From positions 868,001-932,000 of the forward strand of contig JACCLO010000014.1 in assembly GCA_029448655.1 (NCBI GenBank): a DNA stretch of 64,000 nucleotides, in the 5' to 3' direction. Below the pieces are notes generated by a model. The model saw only the letters and a list, made by a program, of their open reading frames with translations, was not told the origin of the DNA and did not search any database. Both the position numbers and the translations under genes were made by a program. Positions 1 to 11,058 of the stretch are shown one piece after another (positions within the stretch are counted from its first letter, which is position 1; every line of letters begins with the position of its first letter). This stretch comes from Wolfiporia cocos. Taxonomy: Eukaryota; Basidiomycota; Agaricomycetes; Polyporales; Phaeolaceae.

Positions 1-328
1 GAAGCCAGTATTCGAATTTATCTTGAGGATAATCCGCGAAAGGAGGAAGAAACTCCGGAGCCGGTGGAAGAAGTTCGTAAGGAGGGATTTGCAGCTCTGC
101 CGGTACGAGACGAGGCCGGATAGCGAGGAAGTTATAGAAAGGGTGGGCGGGGCAGTAGCGCGGTGCAGGTTGTTCCACAAGTTCGAATTCCGGCTGAGGG
201 ACGTCTTCCATGATAGGCTCGAGCGCGGTGTCGGTGGGCTGTTCCGGGGCGAGTGCAGGCTGTTCAAGGACGTTCTCGTATTCTCCAGGGACGGCAACAG
301 TAGGTAATTCCAGGCTAGTGCCAGCGAG
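1..328 (-). CDS. Partial hypothetical protein, Pro/Glu-rich, runs off the left edge
   Basis: The minus strand is open for 109 codons from 328 to the window edge. The first in-frame codons follow a possible splice acceptor (CCCAG at 333-329), and an in-frame stop lies just upstream, so this is probably an internal or second exon. The product is acidic and rich in proline and aromatic residues (for example EPIMEDVPQPEFELVEQP), which suggests disordered, low-complexity sequence. I recognise no domain. The gene continues beyond base 1, so its length and function cannot be judged. The antisense ORF on the plus strand over the same bases is Arg-rich and looks like its shadow. Confidence 0.4.
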
Positions 329-1649
329 CTGGGACGACGCATGTCAGTACGAGACATAACTTTGCGGACGTGCAGGATGTGGCCGAGGGTGAAAACGTGC
401 GCGATTTGTGTTGAGATTTGAATGCGATGCGTTTTGCCTTCGAACGACGCAAACGAGCCGAAGGCGATGCAAAAAAAAAGCTGAAAACACGTAGGGAAAA
501 CGCTCACCTGGTGACCACGCTCAACCAGTCTCCAAGCGGCTTCCACATATCCTGCATCCGGCCTATAATCCTTGTTCGTAATAATCTCCTTTCCCCACAA
601 GAAAAAGTCAGATAAACGTTTGAAGAGACGCGTCGAAAAAGCAGGGAGTTCCTGCTACTTCGAGTTAGCCACATTCCGAAATCAAAACGCGTCGCTCACT
701 TCGTAATCGGGGCGTTTGTCCGGGCGAAATTGGGGTAGGACATTGTATCTGTGTGACCCACGCGTATCCAACCGCGTTGGTCCGCTCATTGCGAGATGCG
801 GCGCGAGGCGATCTTGCGAAGGAAATGGATCTGCGTCGTATGATTGATGATTGTGATTGTGAATCATTGATCGGCGCCAACTCAGAGGACGCCAACGAAT
901 AGGCGCGCTCAGTTTTTCCGACTATAAGAATATATATATACGCGGGCCGTTGCAATGGGTTAGCGCTGATTATAATGTGATGACGATAAGTTTAATGGTA
1001 TATCAATCGCGGGTTCCGATTGGTGGACGATCACGTCCTTGCAACGCGATGGTGAATGAATGACTACCCAGGAAACCGAAACCTTCGCCTGGGTGGCTGG
1101 AATCGTTGTGGAGGACGGCCGAGGAGGGACGCAAGCCGCGCCTACTCCGGTCTAATGTGATTGATGAACGCCACCTGCTAGTATCCATGGTATATATAAC
1201 CAAATATACAGGATGACGGTGTAATCTACGAGGCACTGTAATGAGTTCTTGACAATCCGATATGATATAGTATGTACACGACTGATAAATGATGCGTCAA
1301 TCGAGAGCAGCGCGCACAGCCAAAGACATTACCGGTTTGGTGATTCGCAGGCGATACACTGTTGTGCGCTGGTGTCAGGTGTGATTAAATTCAGAGCCCT
1401 ATGTTCGGTAGCAGGAACTCAATGGGTATACACCCCCCATGGAGGTCTTAGACGCAGAACGGCCACTGACGAACCTGGGATCGTTGCCTTTTGTGGGCAA
1501 CATGGAGGAGTACAACGTTCAGATTCGTGTTGCACAAGCTATCATACATTTCCCGGTGACCCTTTGTACTTACATCCGTCACTGCGTGCTATGATCTACA
1601 TATTTCGACAGAAGATTCGTATTACATGCAATTGGAGGTTGTGTTTTGT
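329..1649. other. Intergenic region, no supported gene
   Basis: About 1.3 kb with only short, unconvincing ORFs on both strands (at most 134 codons, biased composition, no motif). There is a short TA-rich run near 931-940 and TATA-like stretches near 1190-1200. These may serve the promoter of the partial minus-strand gene to the left, but no specific site can be assigned. Confidence 0.5.
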
Positions 1650-4047
1650 CTAAGATCGTCGGTGCCGTGACAGGGAGCCCGGCGCACATAATGGAACAAT
1701 GGGCAGCCTACCATATTCGTGATGGAACGAACGGCAGTAAAAGAGGATGATGTCACGTTCCAACATCTGGAAGTGCTTCTCCTCGATGCCTGCCTCAGAG
1801 GGCAGAGACAAACTGCTGCCCAAGGGCCAGTCTTGGAGTATGCGACCCCATTGCAATACCCCTGGACGTCTCACCTGCCAATCTGCGTGTCCGAGGACAT
1901 CTGGTTCGCGCCCAGATTCCCACATCGGCCTCAGGCTCCCGAATCCTTGCCAAATCAGCGTGACCTCCATCTGCCTGTTACTCGCAGTGGCATCATCAAC
2001 ATATTTGCCCGGGACCAGCCGGCGGTCCGCCGTGATCAATTCCCATCGAAAGTTTATAACCGATAGCTCCCAAGTGATCTCGGCCCAAAGCTGTTCATCA
2101 CGATCGGCCTCATCGCGACTGATAACACGTCCGCCCCACGTTGAGTGGTCGAGAGTGGGGTTATAAGGGGTGAAACCTCCGTGCACCCCGAACGTGACAT
2201 TAATGTCTATGCGATCCGCTAAACGTTGTCGAGAGCGCCGGTCGGCTTTTTTCGTGTTTTGGTTGCGGTGTTCAGCAAGGGGTGGGAGGGGGAGGGCTTG
2301 GATCTCGGCGGAGGTAGACTTAGGATGCACGTCACCTAGTCGGTCGAGAGGAACCCGCCAGTATTTCCCATCCAGCGCGATGCGCCACTGCGGGGTCGTC
2401 ATCAATGTTTTGCCGTGGAGCGGCGGATTGATCGCCCTGATCAGGCACCATTGGCGAATGCGAAGCCAATTATGCACCTTAGACCCCATAACGGGAGAGC
2501 TTGAGTAGAAGAGGTGGACAGGAGGCAAGACATATAGGAGCGGTTTCATGGGATGCGTGATGTGCAATTGTGGTTCAGCCATCAATGCAGCTGCCCATCC
2601 CGGGCTCTCAGCCGTCATCCACGGAGGTCTCACGTTCTGGGACAAGGCCTGGGTCGCGGATGATGTCACTGGCTCTTTCGACTTCGATGTCTTTGGTCGT
2701 TTGCTGGGGCGTTCTATTTGTGGAATGTGCTCAACAAAAAGGAATGGCTAGCTTCAATGGCAACGTCATACCTCCCTCGCCATTGCTGGTAACTGTTTGA
2801 ACAGTATCTGACGTTTGGTTGTCCTCGTCGATGACAGCCGTTTGTATAACGCGTAACGTCGGCTGACTGCTGAGGGAGTATCGTCGCAAATGGTGTAATA
2901 AACTCTCTGACGCAATATCCAACAAATCCGTCCGCCGCCATGCAGGTGCTTGAATTAGCTTCTCTCCGTGTTTCATCTCATCTCGTAGGTCAAAACATGT
3001 TGATGCCATGAGAATATCGGTGACACGCCCAACCCACATCGCATCTGTCAGGGTGAAAAGTGGTCGCACATACCAGACCGGGACTCCAATGCGATACATG
3101 GTCTCGACAATCACAGGACGCGCAGAGAAGACGCCACGAAGTGGTAAGACTCTAAGAGCTGTGAACCCGCTAATGCTGAGATGCGGCAATATCACGTCGG
3201 TATACGTACACCAGCCTTGGACCTCAAGAATAAGACGCTGAACTTCACGGAACCACAGACCACAATCGAATGTGGTCATGGGTACCTCACTGAGTTTGTG
3301 CAGCGCGCGCTTCAACGTTGCGCATAGCCAATGTGCGTAAGTGGATCGTTTAACCTTCCAAACCTTCGTCTCGTACGGATCCTTTTCTTGGGTCGGGTAG
3401 TGTTTCGAGATCACTACTTCGACGACTGCACACGCCTCCATCACGGCGCCCTGCAAGCGCTGCACCACCGAGGTACGCAAGGTTCCCACATCTGCACTCG
3501 GGACAGATGCAGAAACCTGTAGGGATCAGATAAACGGATTGTCTAAGTACTGATTGCGAAATACCTGAACATCGGTGTGTGTAAACGGGAACCATGCGGC
3601 TTGTGGGTCTTCGTATTGCCACAGCTCGTGAGCTTCATCGACAAGAGGAGTCTCCAGTTTTGCGAGAATAGCAGGATTGCAAGGGGTTGCTAGAAGATGC
3701 GGTTCGATCTGGTCATAAGTCTGAGGCCATTTCGTTAGTTCAAATGGCCCGAGCATGCCATCTGCAAAGTAACCGAATTCCCGCGTTGGGTCATGTATTG
3801 GAAGCTGAGGCACGAAGTTCATGTTTGGGGATGACACGTAATAATCATTGCCATCCTGGATAGCGCCTGGGTATCGAGTTAACACGCGACAATCCGTGTA
3901 TCGAACCGGCCGGCTGAGAACTGGTTGGACGGCCTCCAAAATTTCGCGGTGATTAGTGAAGATCCTCGCAGGTGGCAGTGGAGGAGGGGTCGCGGTCGGC
4001 TGCGGTGGTCGCTCGCATGAATTTGCCTCCATATCGCTATATTTCAT
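1650..4047 (-). CDS. Conserved hypothetical protein, 763 aa, three exons
   Basis: Model: complement(join(1650..2713, 2772..3516, 3565..4047)). The exons sum to 2292 nt, exactly 764 codons with the stop, and both joins keep phase. The introns are 48 bp (donor GTATTT, branch-like CTGAT, acceptor TACAG) and 58 bp (GTATGA...ATAG). The N-terminus is proline-rich; the middle has a run of hydrophobic and Trp/Tyr-rich segments (around VPVWYVRPLFTL); the C-terminal third is basic-acidic mixed. I recall similar architecture in dispersed agaricomycete hypothetical families, but know no named domain and assign no function. The start codon lies about 80 bp from one arm of a long inverted repeat, so that repeat sits in or near its promoter. 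The antisense plus-strand ORFs over this gene are shadows. Confidence 0.7.
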
Positions 4048-4106
4048 GTCTATTCAGCTCTGCAGCAAAGGCGCGAGCAAGTTATGCGACCGCGCATGAA
4101 ATGACC

Positions 4107-4322
4107 GCAGCCAGTTCGCGTCTTCGACCTACAACCGCTCGAGGAGCAGTCATCGGTCGAAGAGTGACTGCTCTAGGAGCAGCCAGTTCGCGTCTTCGAC
4201 CTACAACCGCTCGAGGAGCAGTCATCGGTCGAAGAGTGACCGCTCTAGGAGCAGCCAGTTCGCGTCTTCGACCTACAACCGCTCGAGGAGCAGTTATCGG
4301 TCGAAGAGTGACCGCTCTAGGA
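4107..4322 (+). repeat. Three tandem 72-bp units inside the left inverted-repeat arm
   Basis: Units start at 4107, 4179 and 4251 and are nearly identical. Each holds two copies of a 15-bp near-palindrome of the form CCGCTC(T/G)AGGAGCAG, spaced 33 and 39 bp apart. Because 72 is a multiple of three, the array stays open in several frames and produces repetitive ORFs on both strands; these look like by-products of the repeat rather than genes. Confidence 0.9.
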
Positions 4323-4994
4323 GCAGACAATCGGGTTGGAGGGCGACGACCGCTCTAGGAGCAGTCGACAGGGCGCCGCGACTTAGAACCACGGGTGGCC
4401 GCCCCGTTTCGAGGCCGCTCTAAGAGCAGCGACGCGGTCGGCATAAGACAGGGGGATTGCGCGCTTACCTGTCGTTGTCGGGCTTGAGTACTGGAGAATG
4501 GTGGAGCTAGACTATTATAGGACGCGCGGAGGGTGCGACGAGATACGATAGGAGATCGTTATCTCGTCGCGTGTGACTACAAACTACGGTGTCGATCGTG
4601 CAATAGAATTTTGAGTGTGAGAACGTCATCAGCGCGCTACGTATTAAGAGTTAAGCGCGCAATCCCCCTGCCTTATGCCGACCGGTCGCTGCTCTTAGAG
4701 CGGCCTCAAAACGGGGGGCGGCCACCCGTGGTTCTAAGTCGCGGTGCCCTGTCGACTGCTCCTAGAGCGGTCGTCGCCCTCCAACCCGATTGTCTGCTCC
4801 TAGAGCGGTCACTCTTCGACCGATAACTGCTCCTCGAGCGGTTGTAGGTCGAAGACGCGAACTGGCTGCTCCTAGAGCGGTCACTCTTCGACCGATGACT
4901 GCTCCTCGAGCGGTTGTAGGTCGAAGACGCGAACTGGCTGCTCCTAGAGCGGTCACTCTTCGACCGATGACTGCTCCTCGAGCGGTTGTAGGTC
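4126..4994. repeat. Long inverted repeat (arms about 340 bp, loop about 187 bp)
   Basis: The left arm 4126-4464 and right arm 4652-4994 are reverse complements with only a handful of differences (my estimate is about 97% identity). Each arm carries the 72-bp tandem units on its outer side and two further 15-bp palindromic sites towards the loop, so about 16 sites in all. At least two arm differences are CpG to TpG/CpA. The structure resembles a foldback-type element with long, internally repetitive terminal inverted repeats, but I found no flanking target duplication and no transposase. It separates a leftward gene (starts 4047) from a rightward one (from about 5.8 kb). If transcribed through, the RNA would fold into a hairpin of over 300 bp. 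Confidence 0.9.
4535..4570. repeat. Short hairpin at the centre of the long inverted repeat
   Basis: Arms 4535-4549 (GCGACGAGATACGAT) and 4556-4570 are reverse complements apart from one extra T, separated by a 6-base loop. It lies in the middle of the unique spacer between the two long arms. Confidence 0.7.
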
Positions 4995-5842
4995 TACGTG
5001 AAGCGGACGGAGAGCGATTTGGGACTGACGAGCGGTGGGACGACGTGCAGCGGAAACGGAAACTCGCCCGTCTATCAAAAACGAGCGTGGGTTTTAGTCG
5101 TAGAAGACAGTCTCCTCAACGCAAATTTGTGAGTAGGTGAACTCGACGGAGGGTAATTGATCGCACAGTGTAGCTCAGACTGTTGTATGCAGCAAAGGAG
5201 TGGGCGTTCAACAATGCTGAACGGTTCACAATGAGGCGTTCAGTTTTAAGTACGTACTCGACACGATCGGACAGGTGATTAACGAAGTCAAGTCCCGCAC
5301 GTCAAAAGCGGTTCTAATGTTGATGAAAATCTTATTCATAGGGGAATCCGCGTTTGCCACAAGCTGCTCCACCGGCTTGCCATTTGGGGGAACACGGATG
5401 TCCAGGACAGGAGATTGATGAGCGTCAGTGCGTGCGCCGTATTTGCATTATGCAGCGTTCTGCCAACTTTCCAATATGTCAATGCGCATCCGGGACCGGA
5501 ATTTGTATACTAGTCGCATACACATCGTGTCCATTGGTAATAGAGGAAAGTGAGAACGAGCACAATGTTGAGATGCCCATCCATGTGCAAAGGCTGGCAG
5601 TACAATGCATGGGCGAAAGAAAGCGAGCATCCATCCATGGCTCCATGTTGAGCTGCCACTCCAGATACGAGCGCAGACGGCCCATTGACCGCTACAGCGA
5701 GCAACCATGCCTTAGCATAGATATCGGTCCGTACGTGCGACCTGCGGAGTCAAGGGTAATCTGTTTGGTTGAGCTCACGTGCCATCAGAAATTAGCAAAA
5801 AACCTGGCGCCGAAGGTTAACGCACCTTACCAGCCTGGCAAC
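4995..5842. other. Spacer right of the inverted repeat; possible 5' region of the next gene
   Basis: A plus-strand frame is open from 5354 into the next gene. The first 160 codons are Cys-rich, without the charged helical character of the later exon, and might be untranslated leader or a poorly conserved N-terminus. No promoter element stands out. Confidence 0.35.
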
Positions 5843-7750
5843 ATGGGAGGCAATACTTGGAGGGCCAGCGAGCTCTTGTTTCTTAAAGCGCAATGGACCT
5901 CAAACGCGGTACGCGAGATATATCGCAAGACAGCTTCTCTCAAGTCCTGCTCAAACTTCATTTACGATAAATTTCTGGAGGAATTCGGCAAGGAGCCCTA
6001 CGAGGAAGAGACCGATGCTGAGTTCCAGGCTCGACTAGCCCTGGCGAAATCTGCTGCGACTCGGGAAATGCAAACTAAATGGCCTGCAGAAACGCGGGAA
6101 ATGTGTGAAATGCGACTCAAGAAATTGTCTGATGTGCGTCCACGTATTTTGTTCTTTAGACTCGCGCCTCATTGCACCGTAAGCGCATCTATGGGTTCGT
6201 GCGTCACCGTAGCCCTAACAAGGGCAAAGGAAAAGGCAGAAAAATCACCGAAGGAATGGCGCTGTTCGCAGAGCGACGGGACGTGTCGGCCTGGGATGTT
6301 TGGCGCAAGCATAAAGGTGCGCAGAAGAAAGCAGAATGAGAGTATTCCCGTGAAGTGTCCGATCACGCTGAAGAAGGCACGAGCGAGGTATTAGGGGGGG
6401 CTCAGTGGACGAAAGCTGCCATGGAGGAGTATGCTACCCTAAGCCATGAGGAAAAGGCCAGGTTACAAGAGGAGGCTGATAGAGCCAACAAGGAGCTGCA
6501 GAGAAGTGGAGTTCAACGGCAACAATGAATTCATACGCGCCGAGTAAGTTACGGTTCTTCATAACGCATTCGAACTTAATTGCAGACGATTTCGTGCGAT
6601 ATCTACATTACAGAAAGGTGAGAAACCTAGGCGAGATCCTGGCTAAATTGGCCAAACAGATTGAGGAAGAATTAGGCTGGGTAGTGCTGTTCATGGCAGG
6701 CGGTGTGGACGAAATGGGGAACGTTAGCGATCTCATGTAAGTCTAAACCTGCGTCACGAAGGCTTTGCGCTAACCTCACACTGGGACAAGCCACACGACG
6801 GCCAAGCAGTCCAATGGCAAAGACTTCATTACCCACCTTGCAGAACAGTTGCAGATTTCGCCGCCTCGGCTTGGTAATGAATGGTTCAATTTCATAGAGG
6901 ACATCTATGACCGTAGGACAGCTTTTCTAAAATGCTACGACACCAGCTAATGTTTTGACCAGCAGCTGTCAGCGTTCAGCGCACTGGCGAGGATAGAGGT
7001 CAGGAGAGTGGAGACACAACGAAAACGGTAGATTCGACAAAGGCCGGTGGAGATGGGGAGTTCAATAAAGGGAAGGACACGATGACAACCCCTTGGGAGG
7101 TCGAAGACAGCGGTGAGGGCACCAGTAACATCGGCAGTGGTGCGTCCAACGTCACCAGTTCAGAGGGCGATATACTGCGGGGAGAGGGTGACGATGGTGG
7201 CAGGTTGGACGTGGCGACGGATGGAGGAGAGGCGCTGTGCGCTATCGACACGGCTTCCAGGCCGTCCACCGAGAACAGCCACAGCACCGATGACATGGCT
7301 GATAGTACGGGCCAGAGGAAATTAGAAAGTGGTGGAGACGTACAGATGGCAGCTGGCGAAGCTAGCCAGGAGGTTCTACGTGCTTTTTCAGGTAGCCAGT
7401 GTGCCGGGGAAGCGGCGGTGAAGGCGAGTGGTTCGAGGGGCGCATTGGGCAAAGCGGCGCAGAAGAAATCGACACGGGGCAAGCGCGGGACCGATATCAG
7501 CGCAGTGCAAGTGACGGATACGATACCTATGATTGCGGGGAGAGGTGCGCGAGTGCGAAAGGCGTCTGCACGGGCGCTGGGAGATGATGGGTAAGGTTTT
7601 CGCATTGCTCCGATGAGATAGAAGTAATGGTTGTGTAGGATCACTTTGACAGCCGCTGTAGGACGAGTAGGAGGAAGAGCCACACTAAATCAGGGGAAAC
7701 GCAAGCGTGTCAAGTCGGATGACAGGTATGTGAGGGCCATCTCTCGTTGA
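5843..7750 (+). pseudogene. Hypothetical nuclear-type protein, multi-exon, one frame break
   Basis: Proposed exons: ?..6133, 6184..6316, 6374..6543, 6586..6617, 6670..6736, 6791..6912, 6966..7590, 7639..7750. The introns are about 42-57 bp with usable GT-AG ends, and every join keeps phase except within 6374-6543, where the frame must shift by one base near 6500-6515. That is either a one-base deletion or a sequence error. The first exon is helical and charged (from MGGNTWRASELLF onward). A following segment (WTKAAMEEYATLSHEEKARL) resembles an HMG-box-like helix pair in layout. The C-terminal 200 residues are acidic and Gly/Ser-rich, ending in a basic KRKRVK nuclear-localisation-like patch. 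No named family is claimed. 5843 is the first Met of the conserved part; the same frame is open from 5354. Confidence 0.5.
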
Positions 7751-8125
7751 CCGAGGGTCTAATGGTATGACGGCCTCGTAAAATGGCACACCAGCATCAG
7801 CAAAAAAATAAAACGTACGCAGTGACCACAACGTACATTCTAGCCAATGTAGTTTCAATAAAGTAGTGGCCGATGCAAGGAAACTCTCCCGTCTGGGAGC
7901 CGAGCGTAGCAAATACTGAACGTTTGAGGGATTCAATGAGCATGTGTGTGAGCATATGATCAGATCACAACCCAGAGGAATAATTGATCTGGCTCTACAT
8001 TCGTGCCGGGGCGTTGTGCCGATCTCCGAAAACCGATCCCAAATTTTTTTGACACATGAGGTGTTGCTCACCCACGATCCTGCACGCTCACACCCACCCA
8101 TCACCCTTCGTCGCCGGTAAACGCG

Positions 8126-10301
8126 ATGGGGAAGTCAACATATTCCTCAGACCTAAAGAGCTTGTGCGCACAGGGTGCTGACCAGCGCAAGCCCTCCGTG
8201 CCGCATACCTGCATACAGTGTGGGAGCTTGACATGTTGTGTAGTGCTGGGCCTTTCCTACAAGAAGGGGAAAGCTGGGCAATGGCATGCCGTGGTAAGGA
8301 TCTGGAGTCTTTAAACGAGACGAGACGATCTTACCTGGCCGTGGACAGTGTACAACAACAAATCGAGTGTGGTATCCTCCGCAGACGCCGACGCCGAAGG
8401 GGTTATTGGAGGACATCGAGGTCCAACGTGTCAAGGACATGTTGTCTGAGGCAGAGTCAGCGGCGAACAAATACCAAAAGGAGCTTGCGGTGCACGCTCA
8501 AAAAGCTATTAATTCCGAAGTACAAGCTCGCAATCGCAAAAAGCGGGAGGAGCGTGCGGCGCGAAATGCGGCTCTGCAAAGAGAGAAGGCTGTTGAAGGG
8601 TTAGATAAGGCGGTCAAAAGAGCGGAAAAACTAGTGGGTTCACAACACATCAGGTCCAGAGAGCTTAAGACAGACGTACCAGACGTAGGGTATCAACGTT
8701 CGCAGCAAGGGGGGGCGACTTGACCCTGTGTCGCTAGGGGGGAGCAACGATGAAGAATTTGCGCGAGCGCTTCAGAGGATGTACGACGACGAAGTAAGTG
8801 TGCAGCATACTGTTCTAGATAGTAAGTGAACAACAGGCAGGCGAGGCATTGCGTGGGCAGGGGTTGGTGCCTACAGGTGCGATCGTAAGCGCAGGGATGG
8901 CAAAATCAGACTATAAAAGGGAAATATCGTCATACAGAGACTCAGTATGTCGGCAATCCTTGGATATATTCGCTACGTCTGATAGATGAACAGGACAGCG
9001 ACGACGACATACATGATGGCGGGCGGCTGACGGTTTTCGACCGTTACGCATTGCGCTGGTCTCCACCATTAGGGAAGGTACGTAATGGGTGACGAGCATA
9101 TATATGCAGAGCTGACATGTAGAAAACAGGTGACGAAGGCGGGAGGCGGCGAGGATGAAAAGGGAAAGGGGAAGGTAAACTGAGAAAGTCATGTGCGTAG
9201 ACCGCGACTAACGTGGCTGAAAGGAATTACCGGGCGGACTCGCTGCTGCGAATCGTCAAGAGAAAGGCTACAGAAGAGATAAGAACAATGGTGATCGCAC
9301 GGAAGGCGAGCGTGATGAGGACGAGGACGACGAACGTGATCAAGGGCGAGACGATGGACGTCCAGAAGGAGACATTCTTCTGATCAAGAAAGAGACTCCG
9401 CGCGAAGTGCGCGTTGTGTTTTGGACAAAGGTAGGTAATGTCGCTTCGTGATAAGTGCCCTCGATTGCCCATATCTCTGCAGAATAACGCGCGCCCAACG
9501 GCGGAGATAATCGAGGTCCACGATAACCAAATCAGGCTGACAGACTTCAACGTTGTCGTGACTGAATACAATCTGACAGCAGTCTCTTTCTTCCAAGTTT
9601 GGAGTTACCGCGACTTCACCTGGCATGGCGGGCACAGTCTGCGGTCTAGGATCGACATAGGATTTAGTAACGTCCTGCTGGCGCGCCTGAACGGAGTGAG
9701 ACTGTACGTCATGTCATCTTAAGTAGGGGCATATACCTCACGGGTTCACCGCGTCTACATTGACAGATGCCCAGGGCTGGGGCTGGAGATCCACGCACTC
9801 GAACTTGGGGTCAATCCGAGGCTAGGCGACTACTCCATCAAATGGCGCTGGGAGAAAGGTGCCGATGTAGAGGGCGTATGGCCTAGCAGCGACAAGGTTG
9901 ACAGTGATGTGGGCTGGATGCCCAAGGATAACTCGGCTACTAGAGTTGGTAGGCGCAAGACCGTTGCTCAGGCTGACAAAGTCCGAAGCGATCGTGGCGA
10001 AGGCCCATCTCGACGGGATCGGTTTCCATTGTCACAGGCATTGACGCAAGCACGCAAGACTCCGACTAGAAGGCTACTCGATGCAGCAGGGTTCAAAAAA
10101 GCAGAAATGTCAGGGGAAACAATCTCTATATCTGAAAGTAGCGAGGAAGACAGACCGGTGCGCAAGAAGAGGAGGGTGTTGTCAAAGCCTGGAGATGATG
10201 TGATAGACATCTCCGATGACGATCCGCTGGGCGTAGCTGTGGCTGCTGCCATCGAAAGGGATGGTAGAGGCGTTATCGAAGTTCTTAGTGACAGTACGTA
10301 G
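8126..10301 (+). CDS. Hypothetical protein, 586 aa: C2HC-like finger, coiled coil, SUMO-interaction-like motifs
   Basis: Model: join(8126..8293, 8349..8653, 8706..8793, 8837..8944, 8994..9077, 9130..9174, 9224..9430, 9483..9703, 9767..10301). This totals 1761 nt, 587 codons, with all eight joins in phase and introns of 43-63 bp. Residues 29-57 form C-x2-C-x21-H-x2-C, a plausible zinc-binding knuckle. About residues 75-155 are a charged, Ala/Glu/Lys-rich coiled coil. Next comes an acidic Asp/Glu/Arg linker, then a folded-looking region rich in hydrophobic and Trp residues. The tail has an NLS-like PVRKKRRV (539-546) followed by VIDISDDD (554-561) and VIEVLSD (578-584), both matching SUMO-interaction motif form. 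I infer a nuclear protein that may bind SUMO or chromatin. No family name is recognised. Confidence 0.65.
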
Positions 10302-10560
10302 TAAAAGGTGAGGCTGAGCGATGTCCTGCTGTACGTTGGTGGCTGAAACATCCAAGGTTTCCAGTTAAATTATCGCAGATTCGGTCTGAATTGGCGCAGT
10401 ATGGTATGACGGTATCATGTATCCGTGACTACTGAATCGAGAAGAGATGAGTCTACACTAGCCTATTGCGCACATACTAAGAGCAGGACAAATAAGACGG
10501 CGTCGGGCCTCGAGCTGTGCATATACGCCGCGTTGTATTAGAGCTGCTACTAAAGCCGCT

Positions 10561-11058
10561 ATGCCCGTCCCACTGACCAAAGAGAGCGATGTCGACGTAC
10601 TCATCATCGGTGCTGGCCCTGCAGGGCTCATGTGCGCGAAGGCACTCGCGAACTTTAATGTGAACGTGGGCATCGTGGAGCAGCGGTCAGTGTGTTGATT
10701 ACACCGGATACCGAGTATTATGCTGACGGTTCCAAGCCCTGCGAAGGTCCCAGCGGGCCAGACAGATGGCATCCAGGCGCGCATGATCGAAGAGTTCCAG
10801 GTGGGACGTCTCCTATTCCTATCCCACCGTGCGCTCACTTGGCAGGCGACAGAGCTACGGCCTAGCAGAGCACCTCCTACGCAAAGGCAACCAGATGCAC
10901 AGAGCTGGGAGCGGCCCCCGTAGGCTTTGCGCGTACCGTCACGACCTAAGCCCCCGCACAGGCGTTCTACAACCCCTGACTGTCTACGCGAATGTGCAGA
11001 GAGCGAAGTAACTACCGCTTGGGGAGGGCGGGAGGCAATGTACGTTTCGCGCTACGCT
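10561..11058 (+). pseudogene. 5' fragment of a phenol 2-monooxygenase-like FAD hydroxylase
   Basis: Exons 10561-10685, 10737-10800 and 10853 onward join in phase across 51- and 52-bp introns. They encode an N-terminal FAD-binding fold: VLIIGAGPAGLMCAKAL (dinucleotide-binding GxGxxG), VEQR at the end of the second strand, then VPAGQTDGIQARMIEEFQ and SYGLAEHLLRKGNQMH. This order is typical of the class A flavin hydroxylase family that includes phenol 2-monooxygenase. Beyond about residue 80 the frame decays, with a recognisable AFYNP followed by a stop. The rest of the gene is not seen; a hAT element begins at 11059. Intact relatives are several hundred residues long, so this is a remnant, probably decayed before or after the insertion. 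Confidence 0.75.

Noticed and set aside
1249..1653. 134-codon plus-strand ORF
   Set aside because: No start context, motif or splice partners; it ends at the 3' end of the convincing minus-strand gene.
4082..4358. Repetitive ORFs over the inverted-repeat arms on both strands
   Set aside because: The 72-bp unit is a multiple of three and lacks stops by chance; the same peptide arises from both arms and both strands.
6337..6339. In-frame TGA read first as a CpG-derived nonsense codon
   Set aside because: A GT-AG intron 6317-6373 (57 bp) removes it and keeps phase, so a lesion is not needed.
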